Source of the DNA: JBHICC01 sp046759385
GTDB lineage: Bacteria > Pseudomonadota > Gammaproteobacteria > Acidiferrobacterales > SPGG2
Direction: 5' to 3'
DNA length: 64,000 nt
Assembly (NCBI GenBank): GCA_046759385.1
Contig: JBHICC010000009.1
Location: forward strand, 1-64,000
The first letter of the stretch is position 1; each line of letters starts with the position of its first letter. Below the pieces are notes generated by a model. That model had not been told where the DNA came from and ran no database searches. It worked only from the letters and a program-made list of their open reading frames with translations. A program made the translations under genes and the position numbers. Positions 1-6,053 of this stretch are shown in pieces.

Positions 1-32
1 CGGACGTTCGAGGCAGTTGATTAAAGCGAGGG

Positions 33-57
33 CCGGAGGTCGAGTCCCTTCGGATGC
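33..57 (+). other. tRNA-Arg-like 3' end remnant
   Basis: The stretch resembles the T arm and 3' acceptor strand of bacterial tRNA-Arg(ACG), which ends GGAGGTTCGAATCCTCC-CGGATGC. Here GGAGG (35-39) can pair with CCTTC (47-51) around a seven-base loop TCGAGTC, followed by CGGATGC. The upstream bases do not form a recognisable anticodon stem, no CCA follows, and the 5' end would lie outside the window. It may be a decayed tRNA or a former integration site. Weak call. Confidence 0.25.
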
Positions 58-245
58 CTTTCAAAAAATCTTTGCGTCGTCGCATGGAGGGACCCGATCG
101 CGAAAAGCTTCCGGCCTAGGTTTTCCCACCCCCTACTTGTGTGCCCGATTTATGACTAAGCCAGATTGGATAGCGCAGGAAAACAGCCAATTGAGAGAGG
201 GTTTGCGAAATGGCAAGCGGCACAAGTAATTGATTTAACAAAATC

Positions 246-310
246 TCCCCGTTTAGCCTTGCGACCTGTTAACTACCTTGTCGGCGGTTCGAATCCGTCC
301 TGGGGAGCCA
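246..310 (+). pseudogene. tRNA-Asn-like gene lacking a normal D arm
   Basis: About 65 bases against the usual 76. The 5' TCCCCG pairs with 3' TGGGGA (one wobble, last pair mismatched), followed by G and an encoded CCA. A good T arm is present: GGCGG, loop TTCGAAT, CCGTC. The sequence CTGTTAAC matches the anticodon loop of tRNA-Asn (GTT), but the anticodon stem hardly pairs, and roughly 11 bases that would form the D arm are missing. I read it as a decayed or partly deleted tRNA-Asn, possibly an old attachment site, since tRNA genes are frequent integrase targets. A functional D-armless tRNA is unlikely in a bacterium. Confidence 0.45.
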
Positions 311-466
311 TCTAAACAAGAACTTACGTACCGACAACTTCCTTCCCTATATCGACTGTGCCAGATTTGTGACACCGACCGCGGATAACTCACGGTCTGG
401 GCAGTCGTTCTGCGCACCCTAAAGATGGTTAAGGGGCGAAACGAGTATCACAGGGTGATTGCAAAG

Positions 467-492
467 AAAAAAGGCCCATACGGGGCAGGCCT
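467..492 (-). terminator. Rho-independent terminator after the 494-607 gene
   Basis: Read on the minus strand, a GC-rich hairpin (GGCC/GGCC outer arms, or alternatively GCCC/GGGC inner arms) begins two bases after the TAA of the small membrane protein. It is followed directly by six T residues (467-472). It would end the 1175-to-494 leftward transcript. Confidence 0.75.
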
Positions 493-493
493 C

Positions 494-607
494 TTAGAAC
501 AGCGACAACAAAAACAGAGCGCCTAGGAGCGTAGCGTACACTATCCATGCACAATATACGTCGCCACCGCTCTGGTGCCGGCGATCGTGTTCTTTCTCAT
601 ACGTCAT
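494..607 (-). CDS. small single-pass membrane protein (37 aa)
   Basis: An ATG at 607 has a good Shine-Dalgarno, AGGGAG, a few bases upstream. The 37-residue product starts with a charged, His-rich segment (MTYEKEHDRRHQ) and ends with a hydrophobic helix of about 20 residues reaching the C-terminus (residues 18-37), so a one-span inner-membrane protein with a short cytoplasmic head is likely. A terminator follows immediately. The frame continues upstream to 763 without a stop, but that extension would run antisense-like through the lipoprotein gene in another frame and has no start signals. It probably shares a transcript with the lipoprotein gene at 642-989. Function unknown. Confidence 0.55.
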   Translation of the reverse strand: MTYEKEHDRRHQSGGDVYCAWIVYATLLGALFLLSLF

Positions 608-641
608 CTCAACTCCCTTAGCGAGCAATGCGATGCCATGG

Positions 642-989
642 TCACGGCAAGGTCGTCGCACAGGCCTCATTGCTCGTCTCGATGATGCAGAGAATGGTCG
701 AACAAGCGTCTTCGGTAATGACTTGAAAACAATACGTGGTCTCTGGCGTGAGGCCAGTAACAACGAAACTCGCTCCGGGAACCGCGACGAGGAAGTTACC
801 GTTCATATATACCGGGTAGACATCGGCCCCTACCCTAGCAGGCGTCCACGAAAGCGCGATCTCGGTCGGCGAGATGCCCGAAGCGGTCAGGCTCATGGTC
901 TGGTCCGTTGTTTCGTTACCTCCGCCGCCACAGCCAGTGAGCAGCCATGTCCCTAAGAGCGCAATCGGGAGAAGTTTAGATCTGCCCAT
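642..989 (-). CDS. putative lipoprotein with fibronectin type III-like domain
   Basis: 115 residues. The N-terminus is a lipoprotein signal peptide with lipobox LLTGC at about residues 16-20, followed by a Gly-rich linker, so the mature protein should be lipidated on Cys20 and anchored to a membrane. Residues 32-90 have a fibronectin III pattern: a T-A-S-x-I-S-P-T-E-I-A-L-S-W strand near the start and a G-L-T-P-E-T-T-Y-C-F-Q-V strand near the end. Four further cysteines lie in the last third and may form disulfides. GAGGG precedes the ATG. It lies between two small membrane-type genes in the same direction (993-1175 upstream, 494-607 downstream). Substrate or partner unknown. Confidence 0.7.
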   Translation of the reverse strand: MGRSKLLPIALLGTWLLTGCGGGGNETTDQTMSLTASGISPTEIALSWTPARVGADVYPVYMNGNFLVAVPGASFVVTGLTPETTYCFQVITEDACSTILCIIETSNEACATTLP

Positions 990-992
990 GTT

Positions 993-1175
993 TCAATCCC
1001 TCGCGACGGAACGACGCTTTTCATGTGCCATCAACGGCACAAGCAAACAGCCCGCCATGGGGAGAAACACCATGACAGCGCACAAGGCGATCCTCCCACC
1101 CCACATTTTCATGTTTATGGCCTCGTAGGCGCGTTGGAAGGCTGTGGTAATAGCGGTGATAACCGGTCTTCGCAT
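993..1175 (-). CDS. small membrane protein (60 aa), unknown
   Basis: An ATG at 1175 is preceded by GGAGA about eight bases upstream. Residues 26-49 form one hydrophobic segment (around WGGRIALCAVMVFLPMAGCLL) followed by a basic tail, giving a single membrane span. The stop is three bases from the start of the lipoprotein gene, so the two are probably co-transcribed. The three 11-base-spaced TTACAGAT repeats at 1244-1273 lie where an activator or repressor of this transcript would bind. No family recognised; a chance ORF cannot be excluded. Confidence 0.4.
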   Translation of the reverse strand: MRRPVITAITTAFQRAYEAINMKMWGGRIALCAVMVFLPMAGCLLVPLMAHEKRRSVARD

Positions 1176-1243
1176 GTCAATCTCTCCATGGGGGACCCTT
1201 TCGCTACGAGGGCTATACTAGCCGTGTAGCCGTCACCGACCAG

Positions 1244-1273
1244 TTACAGATCGCTTACAGATGGCTTACAGAT
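1244..1273. promoter_or_regulatory. three TTACAGAT direct repeats with 11-base period
   Basis: TTACAGAT occurs at 1244-1251, 1255-1262 and 1266-1273, exactly 11 bases apart (reverse strand CTGTAA repeats). Direct repeats with one helical turn of spacing are the usual site layout for OmpR/PhoB-family response regulators. The array lies 70-100 bases upstream of the leftward gene starting at 1175 and about 230-260 bases upstream of the rightward gene at 1505. No such regulator is encoded nearby. Apart from this array, I see only two very short ORFs and no gene in 1176-1504. Confidence 0.5.
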
Positions 1274-1504
1274 TGACAGCGGCCCTAGATGCAAATCTGG
1301 ATAAAACGAGAGAAAGGGGCCAAGATGCCGCTACCAGTAAAATCCCTTCGCATCATGTGAGGAAATACGGAAAGTGGATGACCGTGTATTCGATTCAGTG
1401 CCCGCCTTGAGCGGGGATTTTATTGTCTGCGTGGCCAGCGGCGGCGTCGATAACCACATTGATCTGTGGTTTAGTTCATTAGCCCCATTCGCGAGGACCT
1501 GCTA

Positions 1505-1684
1505 ATGAAAAGCTTGCGTTGCCAGGATTGCAATTTTGTTGCCGAGGGCGAAACCGATGAGGTAGTTGTCGCCGAGATGTTCACGCATTCGGCACAACAT
1601 CACCTTGATTGCTATGAGCCGATGTTTGCCGACAAGGCGGCTGCGATGGTGGTGGAGATGGAAGGCTCGATAGTAGACGTTTAA
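1505..1684 (+). CDS. DUF1059-like small protein (59 aa)
   Basis: An ATG at 1505 is preceded by GAGGA (1493-1497). The protein opens with MKSLRCQDCNF, has CxxC at residues 6 and 9, then an acidic stretch (EGETDEVVVAEM), then an H-x4-HH-x2-C cluster. A small protein with an N-terminal Cys-containing strand, acidic middle and A-x-H-type helix is the pattern of the DUF1059 family, whose function is not established. The paired Cys and His residues could bind a metal. The start overlaps a 43-codon upstream frame by TAATG, which may or may not be translated. Confidence 0.5.
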   Translation: MKSLRCQDCNFVAEGETDEVVVAEMFTHSAQHHLDCYEPMFADKAAAMVVEMEGSIVDV

Positions 1685-1713
1685 GCGACCTGTTGGTGCG
1701 GCGATCTTCTGTT

Positions 1714-2097
1714 TCAGCCCCAGTGCCGTGTCTCTGAAACGGAAATAACCTTTCCGCCACCGCTAAAATGCACGTCAAAGTCATTATGCAAATAGATGGG
1801 CCCCATGAATACAACGGTAAGCTGGAATTCATTGCCGTTTTCTCTCACCTCATCTGGGAAATTGCACTCACGCTTTCTAGAAAATATGGGCGCTTTCGTG
1901 CCTGTTAGCCTCCAGATACAGAAATTCGGCTTCGTATTATAGCTTGTTACAATCTCTGTAACTTGATTCACCAAAAGCCCTTCTTTGAGCTGGTTTCTTG
2001 CATGGTTCGCTATATAAGGCACATGCGCGCCAGATATCCAAAGAAGTCCTGCTATCAGAACTAACGTGACTAACGTTGGCTTGACGTACTTCTTCAT
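1714..2097 (-). CDS. hypothetical membrane-anchored or secreted protein
   Basis: 127 residues. A Lys-rich N-terminus and hydrophobic segment at residues 8-24 give an uncleaved signal anchor or a Sec signal peptide; the remainder is soluble and presumably periplasmic. It has two Cys (about residues 60 and 78) that could form a disulfide and a Gly-rich strand near the C-terminus (HFSGGGKVISVSE). No clear Shine-Dalgarno precedes the ATG. It stands alone between the DUF1059-like gene (convergent) and doxX. No family recognised. Confidence 0.55.
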   Translation of the reverse strand: MKKYVKPTLVTLVLIAGLLWISGAHVPYIANHARNQLKEGLLVNQVTEIVTSYNTKPNFCIWRLTGTKAPIFSRKRECNFPDEVRENGNEFQLTVVFMGPIYLHNDFDVHFSGGGKVISVSETRHWG

Positions 2098-2222
2098 ATT
2101 GCAGAGGCTGTATAGCCCGATAGGAAAGGCTCCTACCCTGCTCAGTCAGTATAGTCTTTAGTCAAGGCGTGGGTGGTCTGCTACCGGCCGCCGCCTCATG
2201 GCGGCGTCGCGTTCACACAAAT

Positions 2223-2245
2223 AAAAAACCCCGCAAAGGGCGGGG
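2223..2245 (-). terminator. Rho-independent terminator after doxX-family gene
   Basis: A perfect six-pair stem, CCCCGC (2229-2234) with GCGGGG (2240-2245), encloses a five-base loop. On the minus strand it is followed by six T residues (complement of 2223-2228). It lies about 60 bases past the stop of the leftward DoxX gene. Confidence 0.85.
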
Positions 2246-2307
2246 CAAGTTTAGAACAAACAAATGAAAACCGGTTTTTTTGCGCGGTCCGCGCCCCTCA
2301 GCTCCGC

Positions 2308-2706
2308 TTAGCGGCGGGCTTTATCGACGCTGATCGGGCCCGGCCCGTAAGCCATGATATAAAGCATCGCGCCCATGAGGGCGATGTTCTTCCAGAACGC
2401 CCATAACTGGCCTTCAACCGCCCAGAAAGGGTGAAAGACCAGCGTTACTGGGATCACGTACAAGAAAATCGCCAGTGCACCCCAACGGGCATGCCAGCCC
2501 AACACGATCAGTAGCGCCCCGCCTAACTCGACAATAGCGGCGATTATCAGTAGTACCGAAGGCATCGGTAAGCCCTTGCTAGCCATGTATCCGGCCGTGC
2601 CTTCGAAGCCCGTGATCTTATGAACACCAGAAATGATGAAAAGCATCATGAGCAGCACACGGCCAAGTAGCGGCCCGTATTGTTCGGCCAATCTAAACGC
2701 GTTCAT
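2308..2706 (-). CDS. DoxX family membrane protein
   Basis: 132 residues with four hydrophobic segments, at about residues 12-30, 48-68, 74-92 and 104-121. It shows the DoxX pattern: R-V-L-L-M-M-L-F-I-I-S-G-V-H-K in helix 1 and G-Y-M-A-S-K-G-L-P-M-P before helix 2. DoxX proteins are small inner-membrane proteins named after a thiosulfate:quinone oxidoreductase subunit, but most homologues have no assigned role; some work in oxidative-stress complexes. GAGGG lies upstream of the ATG and a strong terminator downstream. It appears monocistronic. Confidence 0.85.
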   Translation of the reverse strand: MNAFRLAEQYGPLLGRVLLMMLFIISGVHKITGFEGTAGYMASKGLPMPSVLLIIAAIVELGGALLIVLGWHARWGALAIFLYVIPVTLVFHPFWAVEGQLWAFWKNIALMGAMLYIMAYGPGPISVDKARR

Positions 2707-2848
2707 GGTGTTTTCCCTCTCATAATTTGATCACGCATAAGCAACGACTTCTCTGGCGCCCGAACCAGCGCCCACAAACTCACTCTGTCTCGTACAGGGA
2801 TTCTTTTTGGGTAGCGTCCCTAGGACAGTATTCCCATATTACCTCGAA

Positions 2849-3100
2849 TCATGGACTCGCTACTGTAGTCCCGTCGTCACTCACGACCACGGGCGGAACA
2901 CCCGTCTGCTCGGCAGGGTCCGTAGTCAGACTTCGTTCGGGTATCCGTATGACGATCCGGATAGTTGCTGAGGCTGAGCACCTCGCCGCTTGACAAGCAC
3001 TCTCTTCAGCCTGGGCGTCGCTGTTGGCTAGACCCAGAAGCAGGATTACCGCTGCTATAGGCCAGCCACCCCCCAAGAGCGTGTTTTCCGGCGCTTTCAT
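2849..3100 (-). CDS. short secreted protein, unknown
   Basis: 83 residues. The N-terminal 31 residues look like a Sec signal peptide, with a hydrophobic core (IAAVILLLGLA) and an A-Q-A cleavage site before EES. The mature part of about 50 residues has two cysteines, a short R-I-V-I-R-I strand and a Thr/Val/Asp-rich tail. It lies alone between doxX and the next leftward gene. A reading frame of similar length overlaps on the plus strand, but it has no export or coding features. No family recognised. Confidence 0.45.
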   Translation of the reverse strand: MKAPENTLLGGGWPIAAVILLLGLANSDAQAEESACQAARCSASATIRIVIRIPERSLTTDPAEQTGVPPVVVSDDGTTVASP

Positions 3101-3393
3101 TGCTTCTGCGTACTCTCACGCTAGCGACGGAACCTCACGGAAGCATTCTGCGCTCCGTGTTAAGAAAACACAACCGCTATCGAGGTTTCGGTTCTTTTAG
3201 AACTGCCATATGGGGGATTGGGCAGAATGGGCGGGGGTAACAGCTAAGTTTGGTGCTTTGATTCAGGAGCTTGCTTACATAGTCTCTCCTACATCCGCGC
3301 ACTGATCCGGATTCTCTCTAGGACTGTTTTCCTGTCCTGGGGGATGCCAACCCATATTTACGACCTAAAGGGTGAAATGGATGATAGATATAC

Positions 3394-3879
3394 CTACTTT
3401 TGGTTAGCCTTCAAATACTCATTGAGGAACTTGTCTACGAGCCCATCCAACGATTCGAGGATTCTTTTCGCCTCGTTGGGGCCCGCGACAATTCCGAAAC
3501 GCGAACGCTGCCACGTCGAAGCTGACCTATATAACGTTTTCCCATGAGCCATGTACCAAACCGGCTGAACGAATTGAAGCCGCAATCTGTAGAAAGCGCC
3601 GAGTTTGCTGCCATCCTGAAGCTTGACGAAAGATGCCTGGAGGCCTAGCAACAGATATTGAGAACGCTCGTCGGCGGTAGGCATTAGGCCGGCCGTTCGG
3701 AGCCGCGGTTCAATGCGCGCACGTAAACGATCTTCAGTCAAGCCGACTTCATGCGTTGCCTGGTTTAGGCCCCCAACTAGCACACTCACGTCCTTGTATT
3801 CATCGACTTCTAAACCACTTTCTGCGCCCACCGCAAGCGGCAAGAGAACCAGCACGAGAAGCAAGATTACCCGTCTCAT
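3394..3879 (-). CDS. exported protein, unknown function
   Basis: 161 residues with a clear Sec signal peptide (MRRVILLLVLVLLPLAVGAE, cleavage after about residue 19). The mature domain alternates strands and helices: E-V-D-E-Y-K-D-V-S-V-L-V-G-G-L at its start, an R-L-R-A-R-I-E-P-R-L-R helix that resembles segments of outer-membrane or lipoprotein-associated small domains, then Y-R-L-R-L-Q-F-V. No cysteine or catalytic motif stands out. The 290 bases between this gene's stop and the 3100 start hold only a weak AGGAC/GTCCT hairpin near 3320-3338 without a T tract. No family recognised, but the export signal makes it a credible gene. Confidence 0.65.
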   Translation of the reverse strand: MRRVILLLVLVLLPLAVGAESGLEVDEYKDVSVLVGGLNQATHEVGLTEDRLRARIEPRLRTAGLMPTADERSQYLLLGLQASFVKLQDGSKLGAFYRLRLQFVQPVWYMAHGKTLYRSASTWQRSRFGIVAGPNEAKRILESLDGLVDKFLNEYLKANQK

Positions 3880-4024
3880 TTGAGATGACCTTTTGCCGTG
3901 TCCATAGCCTCAGTATAGCGGCCCAGCCAACATCAAATACGGGCTGGGCACGGCCACCTCTATTGGATCTCATGGTAAAGGGGCGTAATGTGTACTCACT
4001 TAATTCACCTCAGGGGTGGGGCGA

Positions 4025-4441
4025 ATGACATTCCAGTGGTTCACACGCCAAGCAGAAGGATTTATCGATTACTTCGTGAATGCAGTTAGGGTTTATGTCA
4101 TCAAAGGTGAAGAGGATGCCAAGCTTGCCGCGCTAACGGCCGCCAAGGTCTCAGCTTCTGTGCAACGCGAATCCATGATGACGTACCTTGATAAGATGAC
4201 GGCCGATATTCACGTTCTTTCAAGTGACGAATTACTAACCCAACTCATGAAAAGGCGGTTACAGGGATTAAAAGCAACCATCGCCACCAAAAATTGGACG
4301 CTGAGAGACATTAAAGAAGCGAAGGCGGGTTTGCGACAAGCGAATTCTGACTATGCCACTGCGCTGGACTGGGCAGATCCAAAGGTCTTTGCCAACCGTC
4401 ACCCGGAGCTTTTCAAGCAGCGAGAATTTCTTGAGAGCTGA
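4025..4441 (+). CDS. hypothetical cytoplasmic protein (138 aa)
   Basis: I chose the ATG at 4025 because AGGGG lies at a good distance upstream; an in-frame GTG at 4016 would add three residues. The product is mostly helical and charged, with no signal peptide or long hydrophobic segment, ending in a helix rich in Arg/Lys/Glu (TLRDIKEAKAGLRQANSDYA). No family or catalytic motif recognised. The stop codon TGA lies in the three-base loop of a nine-pair palindrome (4430-4450). Confidence 0.55.
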   Translation: MTFQWFTRQAEGFIDYFVNAVRVYVIKGEEDAKLAALTAAKVSASVQRESMMTYLDKMTADIHVLSSDELLTQLMKRRLQGLKATIATKNWTLRDIKEAKAGLRQANSDYATALDWADPKVFANRHPELFKQREFLES

Positions 4442-4450
4442 GCTCTCGAG
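4430..4450. other. palindrome with stop codon in its loop, plus second inverted repeat
   Basis: CTTGAGAGC (4430-4438) pairs fully with GCTCTCGAG (4442-4450, one G-T pair) around loop TGA, which is the stop codon of the upstream gene. A second inverted repeat follows: CCGTAGC (4453-4459) with GCTACGG (4479-4485). Neither has a T tract, so they are mRNA-end structures or protein sites rather than classic terminators. Confidence 0.5.
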
Positions 4451-4916
4451 TACCGTAGCTATGGAGATCCTGCTGGTGGCTACGGGACGTGCCTAGTCAG
4501 TCGCGTGCTACTCGTGTTGACAACCCAGACCCGCCGCACCTCTGTGGGACTCGTACAGGGATTGATCACCCATTTATTGTGCAGAATACTGCAACATCAG
4601 TAACGAAAGCCTTAGCGGTGAGTTGCTAAATCTAAAGAGTTACGATTTACAGGCGGTTGTTTCAACGTCAGGATCCTTTACACCGTGCGGATCGCCCGCG
4701 TTCCCGCACGATCTCAGCGATTCTGCAAAGCAGATCGATCCTCCGGATCTAGATATGCCGCAACAAAGTGTCGGCAGACTTTACAATCAGGGGTAACTGG
4801 GCATCACTTAGGAAACATTTTGTATCTATAAATCATTGACATAGGAAACATGGAACGAGTGATGCACGCTTATTAACGGGATAGTCTGCCCGACACCACT
4901 AGGAGGAGGGAGGCAG
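4451..4916. promoter_or_regulatory. 466-base gene-free stretch with a repeated TAGGAAACAT
   Basis: I see no gene here. It holds the inverted repeat at 4453-4485, a possible promoter (TTGATC at 4562, 17 bases, then AATACT), and two copies of TAGGAAACAT at 4809-4818 and 4842-4851. These are 33 bases apart, about three helical turns, and upstream of the gene starting at 4917. The spacing would suit a dimeric regulator bound on one face of the helix. Confidence 0.35.
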
Positions 4917-5753
4917 GTGGAGAAAAAAGCTGACCTATTGCGTGCGCAATTCGGTTCACTCGTGGTCCCTGCCGCGCACGCCATCCCCCTCACGGTCAAC
5001 TTCTCTGGCGTTAGCTTTAACTTCACTGGGCGCGTGACAAATCTATTAGACGCCGATGAGAGCGTTTTCACCCTCACCCATGACTTCTCTATTGGCGATC
5101 CCGTTGCCGGTTGGCTCGTTTGCGATGACAACAGGGGAGACAGGAACCTTGACCCGGCGCATTGGGCCTTCCCCAGGGCACAGAACTTGACGCTGACCGT
5201 TGGGTCCGCTTTTGCCGAATCGTTGCCGTTTGCCGAGTCCTCGCCGGGCTTCGAGATCGTGGTAGCGAACGAGAGCGGCGGCCACGCCATCAGCTTTGAA
5301 TCTGATTTCTCATTAGTTACCAGTCCTATCTTCAGCACGAACGTCCAAGCTGCCACGGTCGTTTCACTTGCTGACTCTACAAGGAGCGTGTTTGCGAATT
5401 ATGCGGCCCCGTCGATGATTACGTTAAGTGATTTCGATGAGACGCAGTGTCTTATCGTGTTTTACGACACATTGTCGACCAGTCTTAGTTTTCTGGAAGT
5501 CAAGTTACAACATTTCACAGCCGATGGAATTTCCAGGTCGAACATCAGTGAACCCCTAGGAGGACCGGCCATGCATATACCGCCCGCTGACGGTACGGCA
5601 CCGGACCGCCGCCTGACAAACAGACGCCACCAGTCGGATCGCCGCGGTACGTTACGTTGGGATCCACATGGTGGGGATCGGCGCTATCGGTCTGGTCGGC
5701 GCAAAGAAGACAAGTGGGATACGATGAAAGTAGCGCTGTCTAGATTATTCTAG
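4917..5753 (+). CDS. hypothetical protein with C-terminal DRR-repeat tail
   Basis: A GTG start at 4917 follows a purine-rich ribosome site (AGGAGGAGGGAGG). The product is 278 residues. Residues 10-23 look like a short or degraded signal peptide ending in AHA; residues 24-210 are rich in Ser/Thr/Val strands (TVNFSGVSFNFTGRV, FEIVVANESGGHAISFES) as in secreted beta-sandwich proteins. From residue 219 the composition changes sharply to Arg- and Asp-rich repeats (DRRLTNRRHQSDRRG). The junction contains an AGGAGG ribosome site and an in-frame ATG at 5571, so the tail may be a separate gene joined by loss of a stop. No family recognised for the N-terminal part. Confidence 0.5.
   Translation: MEKKADLLRAQFGSLVVPAAHAIPLTVNFSGVSFNFTGRVTNLLDADESVFTLTHDFSIGDPVAGWLVCDDNRGDRNLDPAHWAFPRAQNLTLTVGSAFAESLPFAESSPGFEIVVANESGGHAISFESDFSLVTSPIFSTNVQAATVVSLADSTRSVFANYAAPSMITLSDFDETQCLIVFYDTLSTSLSFLEVKLQHFTADGISRSNISEPLGGPAMHIPPADGTAPDRRLTNRRHQSDRRGTLRWDPHGGDRRYRSGRRKEDKWDTMKVALSRLF
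5571..5753 (+). CDS. nested small Arg-rich protein (60 aa), alternative start
   Basis: An ATG at 5571 is preceded by a perfect AGGAGG seven bases upstream, stronger than most starts in this window. It gives a 60-residue basic protein built of DRR/NRR/GRR repeats (DRRLTNRR, SDRRG, GDRR, SGRRKED), a pattern I know from short uncharacterised proteobacterial proteins. It lies in frame with the longer ORF from 4917, with no stop between them. Either both products are made, or only the short one is real and the upstream sequence is a decayed gene. Function unknown; nucleic-acid or acidic-polymer binding would fit the charge. Confidence 0.45.
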   Translation: MHIPPADGTAPDRRLTNRRHQSDRRGTLRWDPHGGDRRYRSGRRKEDKWDTMKVALSRLF

Positions 5754-5818
5754 ACTTTGATAGCACGATGCAGAAAAAAATCTGACGGACAGCTTCTGTA
5801 ATTTTCGTTACCTACGAA

Positions 5819-5847
5819 CCCCGTCCTTATTGGGCGGGGATTTTTTT
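5819..5847 (+). terminator. strong Rho-independent terminator
   Basis: CCCCGTCC (5819-5826) pairs with GGGCGGGG (5832-5839), an eight-pair stem with one wobble and loop TTATT, followed after one A by seven T residues. It ends the rightward 4917-5753 transcript. Confidence 0.9.
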
Positions 5848-6053
5848 GTCCTGCAGGGGCATCTCCAATTTGAGACCCTGTATGGGGGATCTTTTGGAAG
5901 GACTATAGTCACGCCACCACCAACAATTTGGGGCACTTATTGGGTGAAAGGTAAGCGCATCATAGTGGAGGATAAGCTGGTCATAACTTAGAGAGTTCTT
6001 GTCGGGTTTATTGGAACAAAGCAAAATCGACCGACGGCGGGAGTAGATATTTG

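Noticed and set aside
17..229. 70-codon ORF across the tRNA-like region
   Set aside because: No ribosome site, overlaps the Arg-like tRNA remnant, and shows no recognisable domain. The end (TKPDWIAQENSQLREGLRNGK) might be a gene fragment but I cannot assign it.
494..763. 89-codon minus-strand ORF
   Set aside because: Its upstream part crosses the lipoprotein gene in another frame. Only the last 37 codons have a start with a Shine-Dalgarno, and these are annotated separately.
1374..1505. 43-codon ORF ending in TAATG at the DUF1059-like start
   Set aside because: GTG start with a distant GAGGA; no family and very short. Kept only as a possible leader peptide, not strong enough to annotate.
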